64,000 nucleotides of DNA from positions 3,224,001 through 3,288,000 of the forward strand of contig NZ_CP024201.1 of the NCBI RefSeq assembly GCF_002749615.1, given 5' to 3'. The DNA comes from Caulobacter mirabilis (GTDB lineage: Bacteria; Pseudomonadota; Alphaproteobacteria; Caulobacterales; Caulobacteraceae). The notes beneath the pieces are model-generated. The model worked only from the letters and a program-made list of their open reading frames with translations. It searched no databases and was not told the origin of the DNA. The translations under genes were made by a program, and so were the position numbers. Positions 46,775 through 56,372 of this stretch are shown here, in pieces (the first letter of the stretch is position 1; each line of letters begins with the position of its first letter).

Positions 46775-49477
46775 CTAGCCCGTGTTCCGCAGCCCCGCCG
46801 CCACGCCGGCGACGGTCAGCTGGATGGCCAGGCGCAGCTCTTCGTCTTCGTCGCCGCGGCGACGGCGGCTGAGCAGTTCGAGCTGCAGGTGGTTGAGCGG
46901 GTCCACGGCCTTGGCCGCCAGCTCGACCGACTCCTGCAGGTCCGGACGATCGTCCAGCAAGCGGGTCCCGCCCCGGATGGCCAGGGCCAGCTCGACGGCG
47001 CGATCGTGCTCGGCGCGGATGGCGTCCATGATCGCCTGCCCGCCCTCGACGTCCGCCGCCAGCTTCGCATAGCGCGCGGCGATGCCCATGTCGCTCTGGG
47101 CCAGGGCCAGCTCCATGTTCGACAGCAGGGCGGCGAAGAAGTCGTAGGCAACGCTGAGATCCGACAGCTGCTGCACCGACAGCCCGGCCCGCTCGACGCC
47201 GCCGGCGAAGCCGAACCAGCCCGGCAGCATGAACCGCGCCTGCGACCAGCTGAACACCCAGGGAATGGCGCGCAGGTCCTCGATCCGGCGGCTGGCCGTG
47301 CGCGAGGCCGGGCGGCTGCCGATGTTGAGCTGGACGATCTCAGAGATGGGCGTGGCCGCCCAGAAGAAGTCGGTGAAGCCCGGCGTCTCGTAGACCAGCT
47401 TGCGATAGGCGCCGAACGAGCCGGCGGCCAGGGCGTCCATCGCCGCCTTCGAAGCATCCGAGGGCTCGGGATCCGGCTCCTGGCGGGTCGAGGTCAGGAC
47501 GGCCGCGACCAGGCTCTCCAGGTTGCGGCGGGCGGTCGGCTGGTCGCCGTAGCGGCGGGCGATCATCTCGCCCTGCTCGGTCATCCGCAGACGGCCTTGA
47601 ACGGTATGCGGCGGCTGCGCCAGCACGGCCTCCGCCGCAGGCCCCCCGCCCCGGCCGACGGAGCCGCCGCGGCCGTGGAAGATCTGCAGCCCGACGCCGC
47701 GCGCATCGCAGGTCCGGGCCAGGGCCGTGGCCGCCCGGGCGACGCCGCGGCGGGAGGCCACGTAGCCGCCGTCCTTGTTGGAGTCGGAGTAGCCGACCAT
47801 GACCTCCTGGATCGGCTTTTCGCCCAGGATGGCCTTGGCCAGCGGCAGATCCAGCCATTGGCCCAGGATGTCCGGCCCGTGCTCCAGATCCTCGATCGTC
47901 TCCAGGAGCGGCGACACGCGCACCGTGGCGGTCGGCTCGGCGCCGCCGCGCATCAGCCCGACCTGCGCCAGCAGCACGAGCGGCTCCAGCATGTCGGACA
48001 GGGTCGCCGTCTTGGACACGACATAGGCGCCGAACACCTTCGGCCCATACAGCTTCACCGCCTCGGCGGCGGCCTCCAGCGTGTCGAGCTCGCGGGTGGT
48101 CTCCTCGCTGTACTGGGCGAAGGGCGAGCGCAGCGGGCGCTGGTGCGCCATCTCGCCCAGCAGCAGCGCGACCTTCTCGTCTTCCGACAGGCTCAGGTAG
48201 TCGACCTCCTGGCCCGACTGCTGGATCAACTCGGCGACCAGCCGCTCGTGGACGTCGGCGTTCTGGCGCATGTCCAGCGCCAGCATGTGGAAGCCGCAGG
48301 CGCGGGCGACCTGCAGCAGGGTGTTCAGCCGTGCTCCGATCAGGCGGGCGCCGCCGTGCTGGATCAGCGAGTTCCGAACGGTCTCCAGATCGGCGACAAA
48401 GGCGTCAGGCGCGTCGTAGGGCGGCTCGCCCGACGGGCCGAGGGCGTAGCTGACCGGCTGGCCCGCAAGCCGCTGCGCCGTCGCCGACAGCCGATCGAAG
48501 ACGTATTCCAGCGCCAGGCGGTAGGGCTCGTCGAAACGGTGCGGCGACGGATCGTGGGCGGCGGTGGCCAGCGCCTTCAGAGCGTCGGTCGCGCCCTCGT
48601 AGGCGTCCGAAATCGCCAGGTCGCTCCACAGCTTGCGGACTTCGCCGGCGTAGAAGTCCAGGATCACCCGCGACTGCGACTTCAGCGCCAGCCGCATGGT
48701 CTCGCCGGTCACGCCCGGATGGCCGTCCCGATCGCCGCCCAGCCAGCTGCCCAGCCGTAGCATCGAGGGCACGTCGCCGCCGTCGGTGATCCGCTCGCTC
48801 CAGGTCTCGTACAGCTCGACCAGGGCCGGCAGCATCGAGGTGCGCACGATCGACAGCGCGTTGCGGATCTCGTCCGCGACGGTGATCTTCTCGGGCCGAT
48901 GAAGGCGGGTGCGCCACAGCAGCGCCACCTCGCGGAACAGGCTCTCGCGGATGCGGGCGTCCAGATCGGGCGGCAGGCTGTGCCGACGCAGGGCCATCAG
49001 GCGCGAGATCTCGGCCTCGCGGTCGACCAGCGCCCGCCGACGAACCTCGGTCGGATGCGCGGTCAGCACCGGCACGACATTCAGCGCGTCCAGCGCGTCC
49101 GCCTTGAGGTCCAACGCCTCCAGCGCGCCGGCGACCGTGCGGGCGGCGCCCTGCAGCCCCTCGGACTCGGCCTCGCGGCGACGGCCGGCGACGTCCTCGC
49201 CGATGTTGGCCAGCATGGAATGGCAGGCGAAAGCCCGGGCCAGCAGCATGGCCTCGTCCGGCTTCACCGCGCTGAACAGGAAGTCCAGATGGGGGGCGTC
49301 GCCGCCTTCAGAAGCCGCCTTCCGGGCGCCCTCGACCAGGGTGGCGGCGTCCTCGCCGTCGAGATAGCGGATCGCCTCCGACAGGACGTCGTCGAGCAGA
49401 CGAACATTCGTTCGGACGTGACGGCTGGTCTGGCCGGGGCCGGACCGGGGAACGCGCAGGGTCAGCGGAGAAGCCAT
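46775..49477 (-). CDS. ppc: phosphoenolpyruvate carboxylase
   Basis: 900 residues. 'VLTAHPTEVRRRALVDR' carries the catalytic His near residue 140, 'LGSWLGGDRDGHPGVTG' the GGDRDG bicarbonate/PEP loop, 'VMVGYSDSNKDGGYVASR' a second catalytic motif and 'IFHGRGGSVGRGGGP' the Gly/Arg loop. The C-terminus 'RNTG' is the conserved allosteric end. It converts PEP and bicarbonate to oxaloacetate to refill the TCA cycle. A small unknown gene follows four bases after the stop. Confidence 0.97.
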   Translation of the reverse strand: MASPLTLRVPRSGPGQTSRHVRTNVRLLDDVLSEAIRYLDGEDAATLVEGARKAASEGGDAPHLDFLFSAVKPDEAMLLARAFACHSMLANIGEDVAGRRREAESEGLQGAARTVAGALEALDLKADALDALNVVPVLTAHPTEVRRRALVDREAEISRLMALRRHSLPPDLDARIRESLFREVALLWRTRLHRPEKITVADEIRNALSIVRTSMLPALVELYETWSERITDGGDVPSMLRLGSWLGGDRDGHPGVTGETMRLALKSQSRVILDFYAGEVRKLWSDLAISDAYEGATDALKALATAAHDPSPHRFDEPYRLALEYVFDRLSATAQRLAGQPVSYALGPSGEPPYDAPDAFVADLETVRNSLIQHGGARLIGARLNTLLQVARACGFHMLALDMRQNADVHERLVAELIQQSGQEVDYLSLSEDEKVALLLGEMAHQRPLRSPFAQYSEETTRELDTLEAAAEAVKLYGPKVFGAYVVSKTATLSDMLEPLVLLAQVGLMRGGAEPTATVRVSPLLETIEDLEHGPDILGQWLDLPLAKAILGEKPIQEVMVGYSDSNKDGGYVASRRGVARAATALARTCDARGVGLQIFHGRGGSVGRGGGPAAEAVLAQPPHTVQGRLRMTEQGEMIARRYGDQPTARRNLESLVAAVLTSTRQEPDPEPSDASKAAMDALAAGSFGAYRKLVYETPGFTDFFWAATPISEIVQLNIGSRPASRTASRRIEDLRAIPWVFSWSQARFMLPGWFGFAGGVERAGLSVQQLSDLSVAYDFFAALLSNMELALAQSDMGIAARYAKLAADVEGGQAIMDAIRAEHDRAVELALAIRGGTRLLDDRPDLQESVELAAKAVDPLNHLQLELLSRRRRGDEDEELRLAIQLTVAGVAAGLRNTG

Positions 49478-49547
49478 GGCGACGGTCTAGGCCAAGCGCG
49501 CCCCGTGCCGCAAGGGAATGACTCCGCCGTTCTGCGACTTTCTGGCG

Positions 49548-52007
49548 TCAGCCCAGTTCGCCGGCCGCCGCATCGAGCAGCAGCCACGCCCGGCCGCCGT
49601 CCGAGGCCAGCAGCGCCGAGACCAGGACCCCACCCCGATCGCGCTCCGCCGCCTCTTCCAGCATGCCGCCGAAGCGTTCGATGAAACGGTCGGTCTGGCC
49701 GCGCATGGCCGCATCGGAAAACAGGCGTCTCACCAGCCGGCGGATGGCGGCCGGCGCCAGGCGACGGACCACTTCGCGCCCGCTCTGCCGGTCGTTGCGC
49801 TGGATGGCGGCGGCGACCTCCTCGATGCGGCTCTTGGGCAGCAGCGCCGAAGGGTCGATGCCCATGGCCGCGATCTCGGCCGCCATGCGCTCGGCCAGGC
49901 TCTCGGAGTCGCTTTCGTCGCCGTCGATCGAGGTCAGCAGGTCGCGCCAACTCCAACCGCCTTCGCCCTCAGCCGCAGGCGCAGCCGGCGCCGCGGCGCG
50001 GCCGCCGGCGCTCTCGAACACCGCCCGGAACTCTTCGTCCGTGGCCGTCGGGGTCAGCTTCAGCCGCGGCCGCATCGCCGGGTCGTCCGGCAGGGTGTCG
50101 ACAACGATCGGCTTGGGAGGCTCGGGCGTGCGGATCGGGCCACGCAGCTTCGGCTCGAAGGCCGGGGCCGCGGCGCTGGCCGAGCCCGAGACCACGCCCA
50201 TCACCTTCACGGCCTCGCTGAGCATGTCGTAGTTGCGGCGCACGCGCTCCTGGAAGGCGGCGTCGATGGTCTGGGCCTCGTCGGCGGCGCGGCGGGCGGC
50301 CGACAGCAGGTCGTCCATGCTCTGCTCGACCGAGGCGCGGACCTCCTCGACCCGCCCCTTGGCCGCCTCAGGCAGATCCTCGGCGCGGGCGGCGACGTCG
50401 TCGATCAGCCGCTCCAGCTCGGCCAGCACGGCGCGCGCCTGGACGGTGCCCTGCTCCAGCTTCTGGACCGTGGCGGCGCCGGCCTGCTCGACGAGCTGCG
50501 CCGACTGCTCGATCAGGTCGCGAGCGTCGCGCAGCCGCGCCTCGAAGATGGCGTCGGCCTTCTGGTGAGCGGTGAAGGCGGCTTCGCTGAGCTCGTCGAC
50601 CCGGGCGCGGGCCGCGTCGTGGTGACCTTCCGCGGCGACCCGGGCCTCCTGGGCCGCGCTGGTCAGGCGGCCGATGGCCGACTGCAGGTCCGACTCCAGG
50701 ATGGCCCGCTCGCGCGCGGCCGCCTCGCCGACCTTGGCCAGGGCCTCTGAGCTCTCGTCGTTGAGCGCGTCGCGTTCCAGCCGCGCCTGCTGAGTGAGGC
50801 CGCCGAACCGTTCGGACGCCTCGGTGATCAGCTGGCTCAGCGTCTCGGCCCCGCGCGCGGCCTGCTCGCCGATGTTGGTCGCCGACTCGGTCGCCTGGAC
50901 CATGAACTCCGACAGCTGGGCGCTCTTCGTCTCGGCCTGGGCCGCGAAGTCCTCCTGATCGGCGCGCAGGGCGTGGGCGACCGTGACCAGGGCGGCGCGC
51001 TGGTGGGTCAGCCCTTCCTCGACGAGGCGCATCTGGTCGCCGACGCCGACGCCGGCGGTCTCCAGCCGGGCGACCTGGCGGGCCAGGTCCTCGCCGGCCA
51101 CGCGGGCGGCGTCGCTGGCCTCGCCGGCGGCGGCGGCCAGGTCGGCGGCGCGGGCGGCCAGGGCGGCCTCGGCTTCGCGCAGCTGGGTCTCGGCCAGATC
51201 GGACGCCTCGGCGACCATCCGGGCCTGCTGAGTGATGGCGTCGGACACGGCGACCGACCGGGCGTCGAGCTGACCGCTCAGCTCGCCGAGCTGACTGCGT
51301 TCCTGACCCAGGCTGACGGCCAGCTCCGACGCGGTGCGCGCCGAGGTCGCAGCCGCTTCGGCCAGACGCTCGGTCTCCTCGGCCAGAGCCTGACGCAGGG
51401 CGAGCATGGTCTCGCGCGCCTCATGCGCGGCGGCGGTGGCGCTGTCGATCTGCAGGCGGACGGACTCGACCGCGCCGCCGGTCTCCGCCGCGGCCTGGGC
51501 GGCCGGGGCCAGCATGCGGCCGGCGAGATCGCGCGCGTAGCGAACCTCCTGCGACAGCTCCTGCCCCTTGCGGACCAGGTAGGCCGCCACGAACACCAGG
51601 GCCGTCGGCGCGATGAACAGCACCGCGAACAGCGCCATGGCGAACGGGTCGTCGTTCAGCGGCACGATGTTGGCCCGCCAGCCCAGGGCGAAGGCGACGG
51701 TGCAGCCGGCCCAGAGCACGGCCGCCACGGCGGCGGCCAACCAGACCGGCCAGGCGGGAGTCGGCTTCAGCTTCGCCGGTTGGCCCCGCAGGGCCGGGGG
51801 CAGCGGCGGCTCGGCCGCGGGACGAGTCAGGGCGGCCGGCGGCGGCGCTTCCGGCTCGGCCATCTCCACGGCGGGGGCCGCCTGAATCTCCAGATCGGGC
51901 TCGACGGCCGGCGCTTCCGGCGCGGCCTCGGCGGGCTGCGCCTCCGCGGACAGCCCGGAGTCCATGCGGGAAAAGTCGAGCGGAGCGCGGGTCTTCCTGG
52001 CCTTCAT
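49548..52007 (-). CDS. tipN: TipN-like polar localisation protein
   Basis: 819 residues. A disordered Pro/Ala/Glu-rich N-terminus is followed by two membrane helices (~84-110 'VWLAAAVAAVLWAGCTVAFAL' region and ~123-147 'LFAVLFIAPTALVFVAAYLV'), then a very long coiled coil (~150-610, rich in Ala, Glu, Arg), a Pro-rich linker and a conserved C-terminal part ('GGWSWRDLLTSIDGDESDSES', 'VVRRLAPAAIRRLVRRLF'). This plan matches Caulobacter TipN, which marks the new pole and positions the flagellum and division plane. The call rests on architecture and genus-level context. The gene begins alone upstream of ppc on the same strand. Confidence 0.78.
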   Translation of the reverse strand: MKARKTRAPLDFSRMDSGLSAEAQPAEAAPEAPAVEPDLEIQAAPAVEMAEPEAPPPAALTRPAAEPPLPPALRGQPAKLKPTPAWPVWLAAAVAAVLWAGCTVAFALGWRANIVPLNDDPFAMALFAVLFIAPTALVFVAAYLVRKGQELSQEVRYARDLAGRMLAPAAQAAAETGGAVESVRLQIDSATAAAHEARETMLALRQALAEETERLAEAAATSARTASELAVSLGQERSQLGELSGQLDARSVAVSDAITQQARMVAEASDLAETQLREAEAALAARAADLAAAAGEASDAARVAGEDLARQVARLETAGVGVGDQMRLVEEGLTHQRAALVTVAHALRADQEDFAAQAETKSAQLSEFMVQATESATNIGEQAARGAETLSQLITEASERFGGLTQQARLERDALNDESSEALAKVGEAAARERAILESDLQSAIGRLTSAAQEARVAAEGHHDAARARVDELSEAAFTAHQKADAIFEARLRDARDLIEQSAQLVEQAGAATVQKLEQGTVQARAVLAELERLIDDVAARAEDLPEAAKGRVEEVRASVEQSMDDLLSAARRAADEAQTIDAAFQERVRRNYDMLSEAVKVMGVVSGSASAAAPAFEPKLRGPIRTPEPPKPIVVDTLPDDPAMRPRLKLTPTATDEEFRAVFESAGGRAAAPAAPAAEGEGGWSWRDLLTSIDGDESDSESLAERMAAEIAAMGIDPSALLPKSRIEEVAAAIQRNDRQSGREVVRRLAPAAIRRLVRRLFSDAAMRGQTDRFIERFGGMLEEAAERDRGGVLVSALLASDGGRAWLLLDAAAGELG

Positions 52008-52167
52008 ACGCGGCGATCATCCTGCCGGGGCCGTAGCGGGTCGAACCCGCGCGGGCGCCAGCCCCATAGCCTCGCGCGTAAAGGGAAACCTAGCCGCTAA
52101 AGCGTCGTCCGCATAGGGACTTGAGGGGAGACCTGAAGTCGCGGCCGCATCTTGTCCCGGCCTCAAA

Positions 52168-52416
52168 TCAGGCCGGACGGACGACCTTCACCGGCGCGGC
52201 GGCGGGACGACGCGGCAACTCCATCGCCTTCGGGGCAGGAACCTCGTCGGCCATCTTGGTCTGTTGCTCGGCGGCGGCTTCCGGCCGGGTGCGCTCGATG
52301 ACCCGTTCGCGCTCCGCCTCGGGACGCTTCAGATCGACCTCGATGCCCAGATGAGCGAACGCGACGCTCGCGGCCCAGACGACCAAAGCGGTGAGAAGTT
52401 CGAATACGACTTGCAT
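52168..52416 (-). CDS. small membrane-anchored hypothetical protein
   Basis: 82 residues from the ATG at 52416, chosen for its strong GGGGGAGGTCC ribosome site. One N-terminal hydrophobic helix ('VVFELLTALVVWAASVAFAH') is followed by a charged, Pro/Ala-rich tail ending 'PAAAPVKVVRPA'. It could be an uncleaved inner-membrane peptide. No family is recognised. Confidence 0.6.
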   Translation of the reverse strand: MQVVFELLTALVVWAASVAFAHLGIEVDLKRPEAERERVIERTRPEAAAEQQTKMADEVPAPKAMELPRRPAAAPVKVVRPA

Positions 52417-52512
52417 CGGACCTCCCCCGACGGCTTGCCCTATCCTCATATTGTTCAGCCGAACGATGTTCGCAATGCGGCGAACACGAGGATTCGGAGA
52501 TATTTGGCCCGG

Positions 52513-53532
52513 CTAGCGCGTCAGGTCCACGACAATCTTGCCGAAGTGTTCGCCGGCCTGCATCGCCTCGAACGCCCTGACGGCTTCGGCCATCGGGAAG
52601 ACCTTGTCCACGACCGGTTCTATGCGGTGCAGGTCGATGGCCCGGCACATGTCCTCGAACATCTCGCGGCTGCCGACCGATACGCCCTGAAGGCGGGCGC
52701 TGGTGGCGATCAGCCAGCCGAACTGCAGCGGCTCCGCCGGTCCGGACAGCACGCCGATGATCGAGACGTGGCCGCCGATACGGACAGACTTGAGGCTCTC
52801 CTGCAGCGTCTTGGCGCCGCCCACCTCCATGACGAAGTCCGCGCCTCGGCCGTCGGTGGCGGCGCGGACCGTCTTCGACCAGTCCGGATCGGTCCGGTAG
52901 TTGTGCGTATGGTGCGCGCCCAGCGCCCTCGCCCGCTCCAGCTTCTCGTCCGAGGAGGAGGTGATGACGGTGCGCAGGCCCGCCGCCCGGGCGAACTGCA
53001 GGCCGAAGATCGACACGCCGCCGGTGCCCTGCAGGACCACCGTGTCGCCCGCCTGGACCTGTCCGTCGCGGAACAGCGCCCGCCAGGCCGTCAGCGCCGC
53101 GCACGGCAGGGTCGCGACCTGGTGGTCGGTGAGGAAGTCCGGGACCTTCGACACGCCTTCCTGGCTGAACACGGCCAGCTCGCGGCCGGCGCCGGGAATG
53201 GGCTGGCCCAGCGACGACATCTGCGACTGCAGGGTCGGCCGGCCGCCGATCCAGTTCTGGAAGAACAGGGTCGAGACCCGGTCGCCGACCTTCACCCGGG
53301 TGACGCCCGGCCCCACGGCCTCGACCACGCCGCAGCCGTCGGAGAAGGGCGTGATCGGCAGCGCCGCGGCGGCGCGGCTGTAGGCCCCCTGAACCATCAG
53401 CAGGTCACGGAAATTCAGCGACACCGCCCTCATCCGCACCAGCACCTCGCCGTGGCCCGGCGTCGGATCGGGCCGCTCCACGACCTTCAGATGCTCGAGA
53501 CCGAACCCGTCGGTCAGTTCCAGCGCGCGCAT
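52513..53532 (-). CDS. zinc-independent MDR-family alcohol dehydrogenase / quinone oxidoreductase
   Basis: 339 residues. The GroES-like N-terminal domain ('GEVLVRMRAVSLNFRDLLM') lacks the Cys and His ligands of zinc dehydrogenases. 'VVLQGTGGVSIFGLQFARAAG' is the Rossmann dinucleotide-binding motif (GxGGVS). 'FSDGCGVVEAVGPGVTRVKVGDRV' is typical of the medium-chain family. It probably uses NADPH on quinones or enones. It stands alone on the minus strand. Confidence 0.9.
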   Translation of the reverse strand: MRALELTDGFGLEHLKVVERPDPTPGHGEVLVRMRAVSLNFRDLLMVQGAYSRAAAALPITPFSDGCGVVEAVGPGVTRVKVGDRVSTLFFQNWIGGRPTLQSQMSSLGQPIPGAGRELAVFSQEGVSKVPDFLTDHQVATLPCAALTAWRALFRDGQVQAGDTVVLQGTGGVSIFGLQFARAAGLRTVITSSSDEKLERARALGAHHTHNYRTDPDWSKTVRAATDGRGADFVMEVGGAKTLQESLKSVRIGGHVSIIGVLSGPAEPLQFGWLIATSARLQGVSVGSREMFEDMCRAIDLHRIEPVVDKVFPMAEAVRAFEAMQAGEHFGKIVVDLTR

Positions 53533-53563
53533 GGACCGTCTCCCTCTTCTGGCGGAGGGAAGC

Positions 53564-54748
53564 TCAGGGCTGCGACGTGACGGAAGGCAAGCCGCTTCTA
53601 CGGCGTTCGACGATCATGCGCCAGGCGCAGACCAGGCCCAGGGCGGCCAGCAGGCTCATACCCAGGTAGCCATGGGCCCCGAAGGCGTCGAACAGCCGGC
53701 CGCTGGCGATGGTGACCAGGCCGATGAACAGCCCGCCGGAGCAGGCCGAGCTGATCGTCTGGGCGGCCGAGAGGCTGCGGGCCGGCGCGTTGCGCTCGAT
53801 CATCTGCAGCGAGGCCATGAACACGGCGGCGAAGCTGAGCGCATGCAGGAGCTGCAGCGGAAACAGCAGCCAGAGCGGCGGCGAAAAGGCCAGGGCCGTC
53901 CAACGGATCACCGCCGCGACTCCGCCGATGACGACCAGGACTTCAGGCCCCAGCCGCCGGCGCAGGGGCTCCAGGAACCACATGAACAGCACCTCGGCCG
54001 CCACGCCGGTCGCCCACAGCAGGCCGACGGTGGCGTCGGCGATCCCCTGACTTCGCCAGAGCAGGGCCGAGAAGCCGTAGTAGAAGCCGTGGGTCGACTG
54101 GATCAGGGCGGTGGTGACGACCGCCAGCATGAAGGGTCGGTTGCGGAACAGCTCGCCGATGCCGCGCCAGCGATCGCCCCGCCCCGGCCGCTCGCCGCCC
54201 TCGTGCACCGGATCGGGCGGCAGCAGCAGGCGCGCGGCCACGGCCGACAGCAGCGCCGCGCCGGCCGTCCAGACGATGATCAGGTCCGGGTCGGCCCAGG
54301 TCAGCAGCGCGCCCATGCCGACGTTGGCGGCGATGAAGGCGATCGAGCCCAACCCGCGCGAGCGGCCGTAGTTGAAGCCATCGATCCGCGCCCGCCGCAT
54401 GCTGAGCACATCGGCCAGGGGGATCACCGTCGCCAGGAAGGCCGAGGCGACCAGCCAGCAGGCCAGCCAGGCCGGAAAGCCCTTCGCCAGGCCGAGCAGG
54501 CCGTAGAAGACCGCCGCTCCCAGCGCGAACAGCATGATCGGCGTGCGGCGCAGGGCGAAGCCGTCGGCCCAGACGGCCATCATCGGCGAGATCGCCAGAC
54601 GCGCCAGCATCGGCGCCGACAGGATCACGCCGATCTCCGCCCCGCTCAGCCCCTGGGCGCGGAACCACACCGGGATGTAGGGCAGGCTGACCCCGGTCCC
54701 GATGAAGATGGTGCAGTAGAACAGTCCGAGCTGGAGGGAACGGGGCAT
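53564..54748 (-). CDS. MFS transporter (MFS_1-like / HcaT-type)
   Basis: 394 residues with about twelve membrane helices. 'LQLGLFYCTIFIGTGVSLPYIPVWFRAQGLSGAEIGVILS' at the N-terminus and 'WADGFALRRTPIML' between helices 2 and 3 resemble the MFS_1_like branch (3-phenylpropionate/HcaT-like transporters). 'DGFNYGRSRGLGSIAFI' at helix 5 is also typical. The substrate is unknown. It lies 31 bases after the oxidoreductase gene in map order but upstream of it on the same strand, so the two may share a transcript. Confidence 0.85.
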   Translation of the reverse strand: MPRSLQLGLFYCTIFIGTGVSLPYIPVWFRAQGLSGAEIGVILSAPMLARLAISPMMAVWADGFALRRTPIMLFALGAAVFYGLLGLAKGFPAWLACWLVASAFLATVIPLADVLSMRRARIDGFNYGRSRGLGSIAFIAANVGMGALLTWADPDLIIVWTAGAALLSAVAARLLLPPDPVHEGGERPGRGDRWRGIGELFRNRPFMLAVVTTALIQSTHGFYYGFSALLWRSQGIADATVGLLWATGVAAEVLFMWFLEPLRRRLGPEVLVVIGGVAAVIRWTALAFSPPLWLLFPLQLLHALSFAAVFMASLQMIERNAPARSLSAAQTISSACSGGLFIGLVTIASGRLFDAFGAHGYLGMSLLAALGLVCAWRMIVERRRSGLPSVTSQP

Positions 54749-54808
54749 GATCAGGGTGCGCTACCAGACTCTGCCGGTCGCCGTCTCGGTCCATGAACCT
54801 CCTGGTTC

Positions 54809-54917
54809 CTCCCCTCTGGGGGAGGTGGCTCGCCGCAGGCGAGACGGAGGGGGTCTTCCGAACGCCCCATAACCCCCTCAGTCGTCGCTGCGCGCCGACA
54901 GCTCCCCCAGAGGGGAG
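54809..54917. repeat. intergenic inverted repeat (109 bp)
   Basis: CTCCCCTCTGGGGGAG (54809-54824) and its exact complement CTCCCCCAGAGGGGAG (54902-54917) flank an inner part that is itself partly self-complementary (GGAGGGGGT against ACCCCCTC, and a GGCTCGCCGCAGGC / GCGCGCC arm). Elements that begin 'CTCTGGGGGAGGTGGCTCG' and end 'GCTCCCCCAGAGGGGAG' are widespread between genes in alphaproteobacteria. The transcript would form one long hairpin, here between the phosphotransferase operon end and the MFS gene start. Confidence 0.8.
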
Positions 54918-54930
54918 CATCCCGGCCGCG

Positions 54931-55362
54931 TCAGCTCGCCGGCATTGGCGGCAGGTCGAGCCGCCGGGCGTCGGCCATCTTCACATAGAGGGCGCGAATC
55001 TCGTCGTCCAAGGCCGCGTCCCGCGCCGCCTCGACGGCGACATGCAGCTCGATCAGCGCCCGGCGCAGGCCGGCGTTGGCACGGTCCATGGCGGCCAGCG
55101 ACAGGTCCCTGTCCTCGCCTTCCGCAGCCTGGGCGAAGGCCTGGCCGTAGCGGTCGGCGTTGGCCTGCAGCAGCTCGCGGATCGCCCGGTTCTCCCAGGC
55201 GCGGGCCTCGACGCCACGCTCGGCCTCCTGGGCGCAAAGCATCGAGATCATGCCGGTGACGCCGATCTTGGCCTGCAGATAGTCGCCGACGGACTCGTTC
55301 GGCGGCGGATCGATCAGGCACAGGAAGTTGCCTAGCAGCAGTTCCGGAACGGTCGGGGTCAT
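54931..55362 (-). CDS. DUF6285-like protein of the phosphotransferase operon
   Basis: 143 residues, mostly helical ('RAIRELLQANADRYGQAFAQAAEGEDRDL' region). Small proteins of this size and charge pattern follow ACAD11-like phosphotransferase genes and are known as DUF6285; the assignment rests mainly on context. The ATG overlaps the phosphotransferase stop (ATGA), so the two are translated together. It may be a partner or regulatory subunit of that enzyme. Confidence 0.65.
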   Translation of the reverse strand: MTPTVPELLLGNFLCLIDPPPNESVGDYLQAKIGVTGMISMLCAQEAERGVEARAWENRAIRELLQANADRYGQAFAQAAEGEDRDLSLAAMDRANAGLRRALIELHVAVEAARDAALDDEIRALYVKMADARRLDLPPMPAS

Positions 55363-56372
55363 GCGAGCGGCTCCAAGGCGGCGAGGCGATCGGCCAGGAT
55401 CACGTCCTGGCGGCGGGCGGTGTACCAGCCGGACAGGCCGAGCACGGGGTCCTTGAGGCCGCCGGCGCGGTACTCCTTGGCCGAAGATATCCAGATGGCG
55501 GCCCCTTTCACCGAGGCGAACAGCTCCCACCAGGCGAAGGCCTTGGGATCGACCTTCAGGCCGCTGGCCTGCTCCCAGATCGCGATGGCCTGGTCCCTGG
55601 GGATCATGCCCGACACGCGATGGGTCTCGCCGTAGCACCACAGCGGCTCCATGGCCCAGCCGAGGTCCTCCAGCGGGTCGCCGACGTGAGCCATCTCCCA
55701 GTCGAGCAGGGCGATGACCTTGCCGGCCCCGTCGTGCAGGAAGTTGCCGGTCCGGTAGTCGCCATGGACCACCGACAGCTTCTGGGCCGGCGGCGGCGGG
55801 TTGGCGCGCAGACGGCGGATGCAGGCGCGGACGATCGGCTGCGGATGCTCCTCGTCGGCATCGATCACGCCTTCCCAGTAGTCCAGTTCCTTCTTCCAGC
55901 AGGCGTCCGGCGTCGGGATCTGGCTGACCTTGGCGATCGGCAGACCGGCCGGGTCCGCCGCGGCGATGGATCCCAGGTGCCGGTAGAACTGCTCGCCGAT
56001 GGCCTCGGCGTGTTCGCCGTAGGGGGCCATCGTGAAGGGACTGGCCGCCTTGCCGCCGTCGATGCGGCCCATGATGAAGAACGGCCGCTCCAGCTCGGCC
56101 CCCTCCTCCTCCAGCGCCACCGCCTCCGGCGCCGGCAGGCCGGTTCCGTGGAACGAGCGGATGGCCTCGAACTCGATCCGGCGCTCGGTGTCGATCAGGC
56201 TGCCGACCGGGTCTCGCCGCAGGATCAGCCGCTTGGTCTCGCCGTCGGCGTGGGCGTCGAAGCGATAGGTCTCGCGGCTGGCCCCGCCCGGGATGCGGGA
56301 CAGATCGCTGACGGTCGCGGGCTTGCCCCAGATGCGGGTGAGATAGGCCTCGATCTGCGCCTGCAGGGTCAT
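55359..56372 (-). CDS. phosphotransferase family protein (APH/ACAD11-N-like)
   Basis: 337 residues. 'VVHGDYRTGNFLHD' is the catalytic HGDxxxxN loop and 'VIALLDWEMAHVGDPLEDLGW' the metal-binding DWE segment of aminoglycoside/choline-kinase-like enzymes. 'LSRIPGGASRETYRFD' at the N-terminus is typical of the ACAD11-N branch, which phosphorylates hydroxyacyl-CoA-type substrates rather than antibiotics. Four-base overlaps couple it to the genes on both sides. Antibiotic resistance is not supported. Confidence 0.87.
   Translation of the reverse strand: MTLQAQIEAYLTRIWGKPATVSDLSRIPGGASRETYRFDAHADGETKRLILRRDPVGSLIDTERRIEFEAIRSFHGTGLPAPEAVALEEEGAELERPFFIMGRIDGGKAASPFTMAPYGEHAEAIGEQFYRHLGSIAAADPAGLPIAKVSQIPTPDACWKKELDYWEGVIDADEEHPQPIVRACIRRLRANPPPPAQKLSVVHGDYRTGNFLHDGAGKVIALLDWEMAHVGDPLEDLGWAMEPLWCYGETHRVSGMIPRDQAIAIWEQASGLKVDPKAFAWWELFASVKGAAIWISSAKEYRAGGLKDPVLGLSGWYTARRQDVILADRLAALEPLA

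Noticed and set aside
55359-56372. Aminoglycoside resistance gene
   Set aside because: The HGD and DWE motifs are shared by the whole kinase superfamily; N-terminal features and coupled neighbours point to the ACAD11-N-like metabolic branch.
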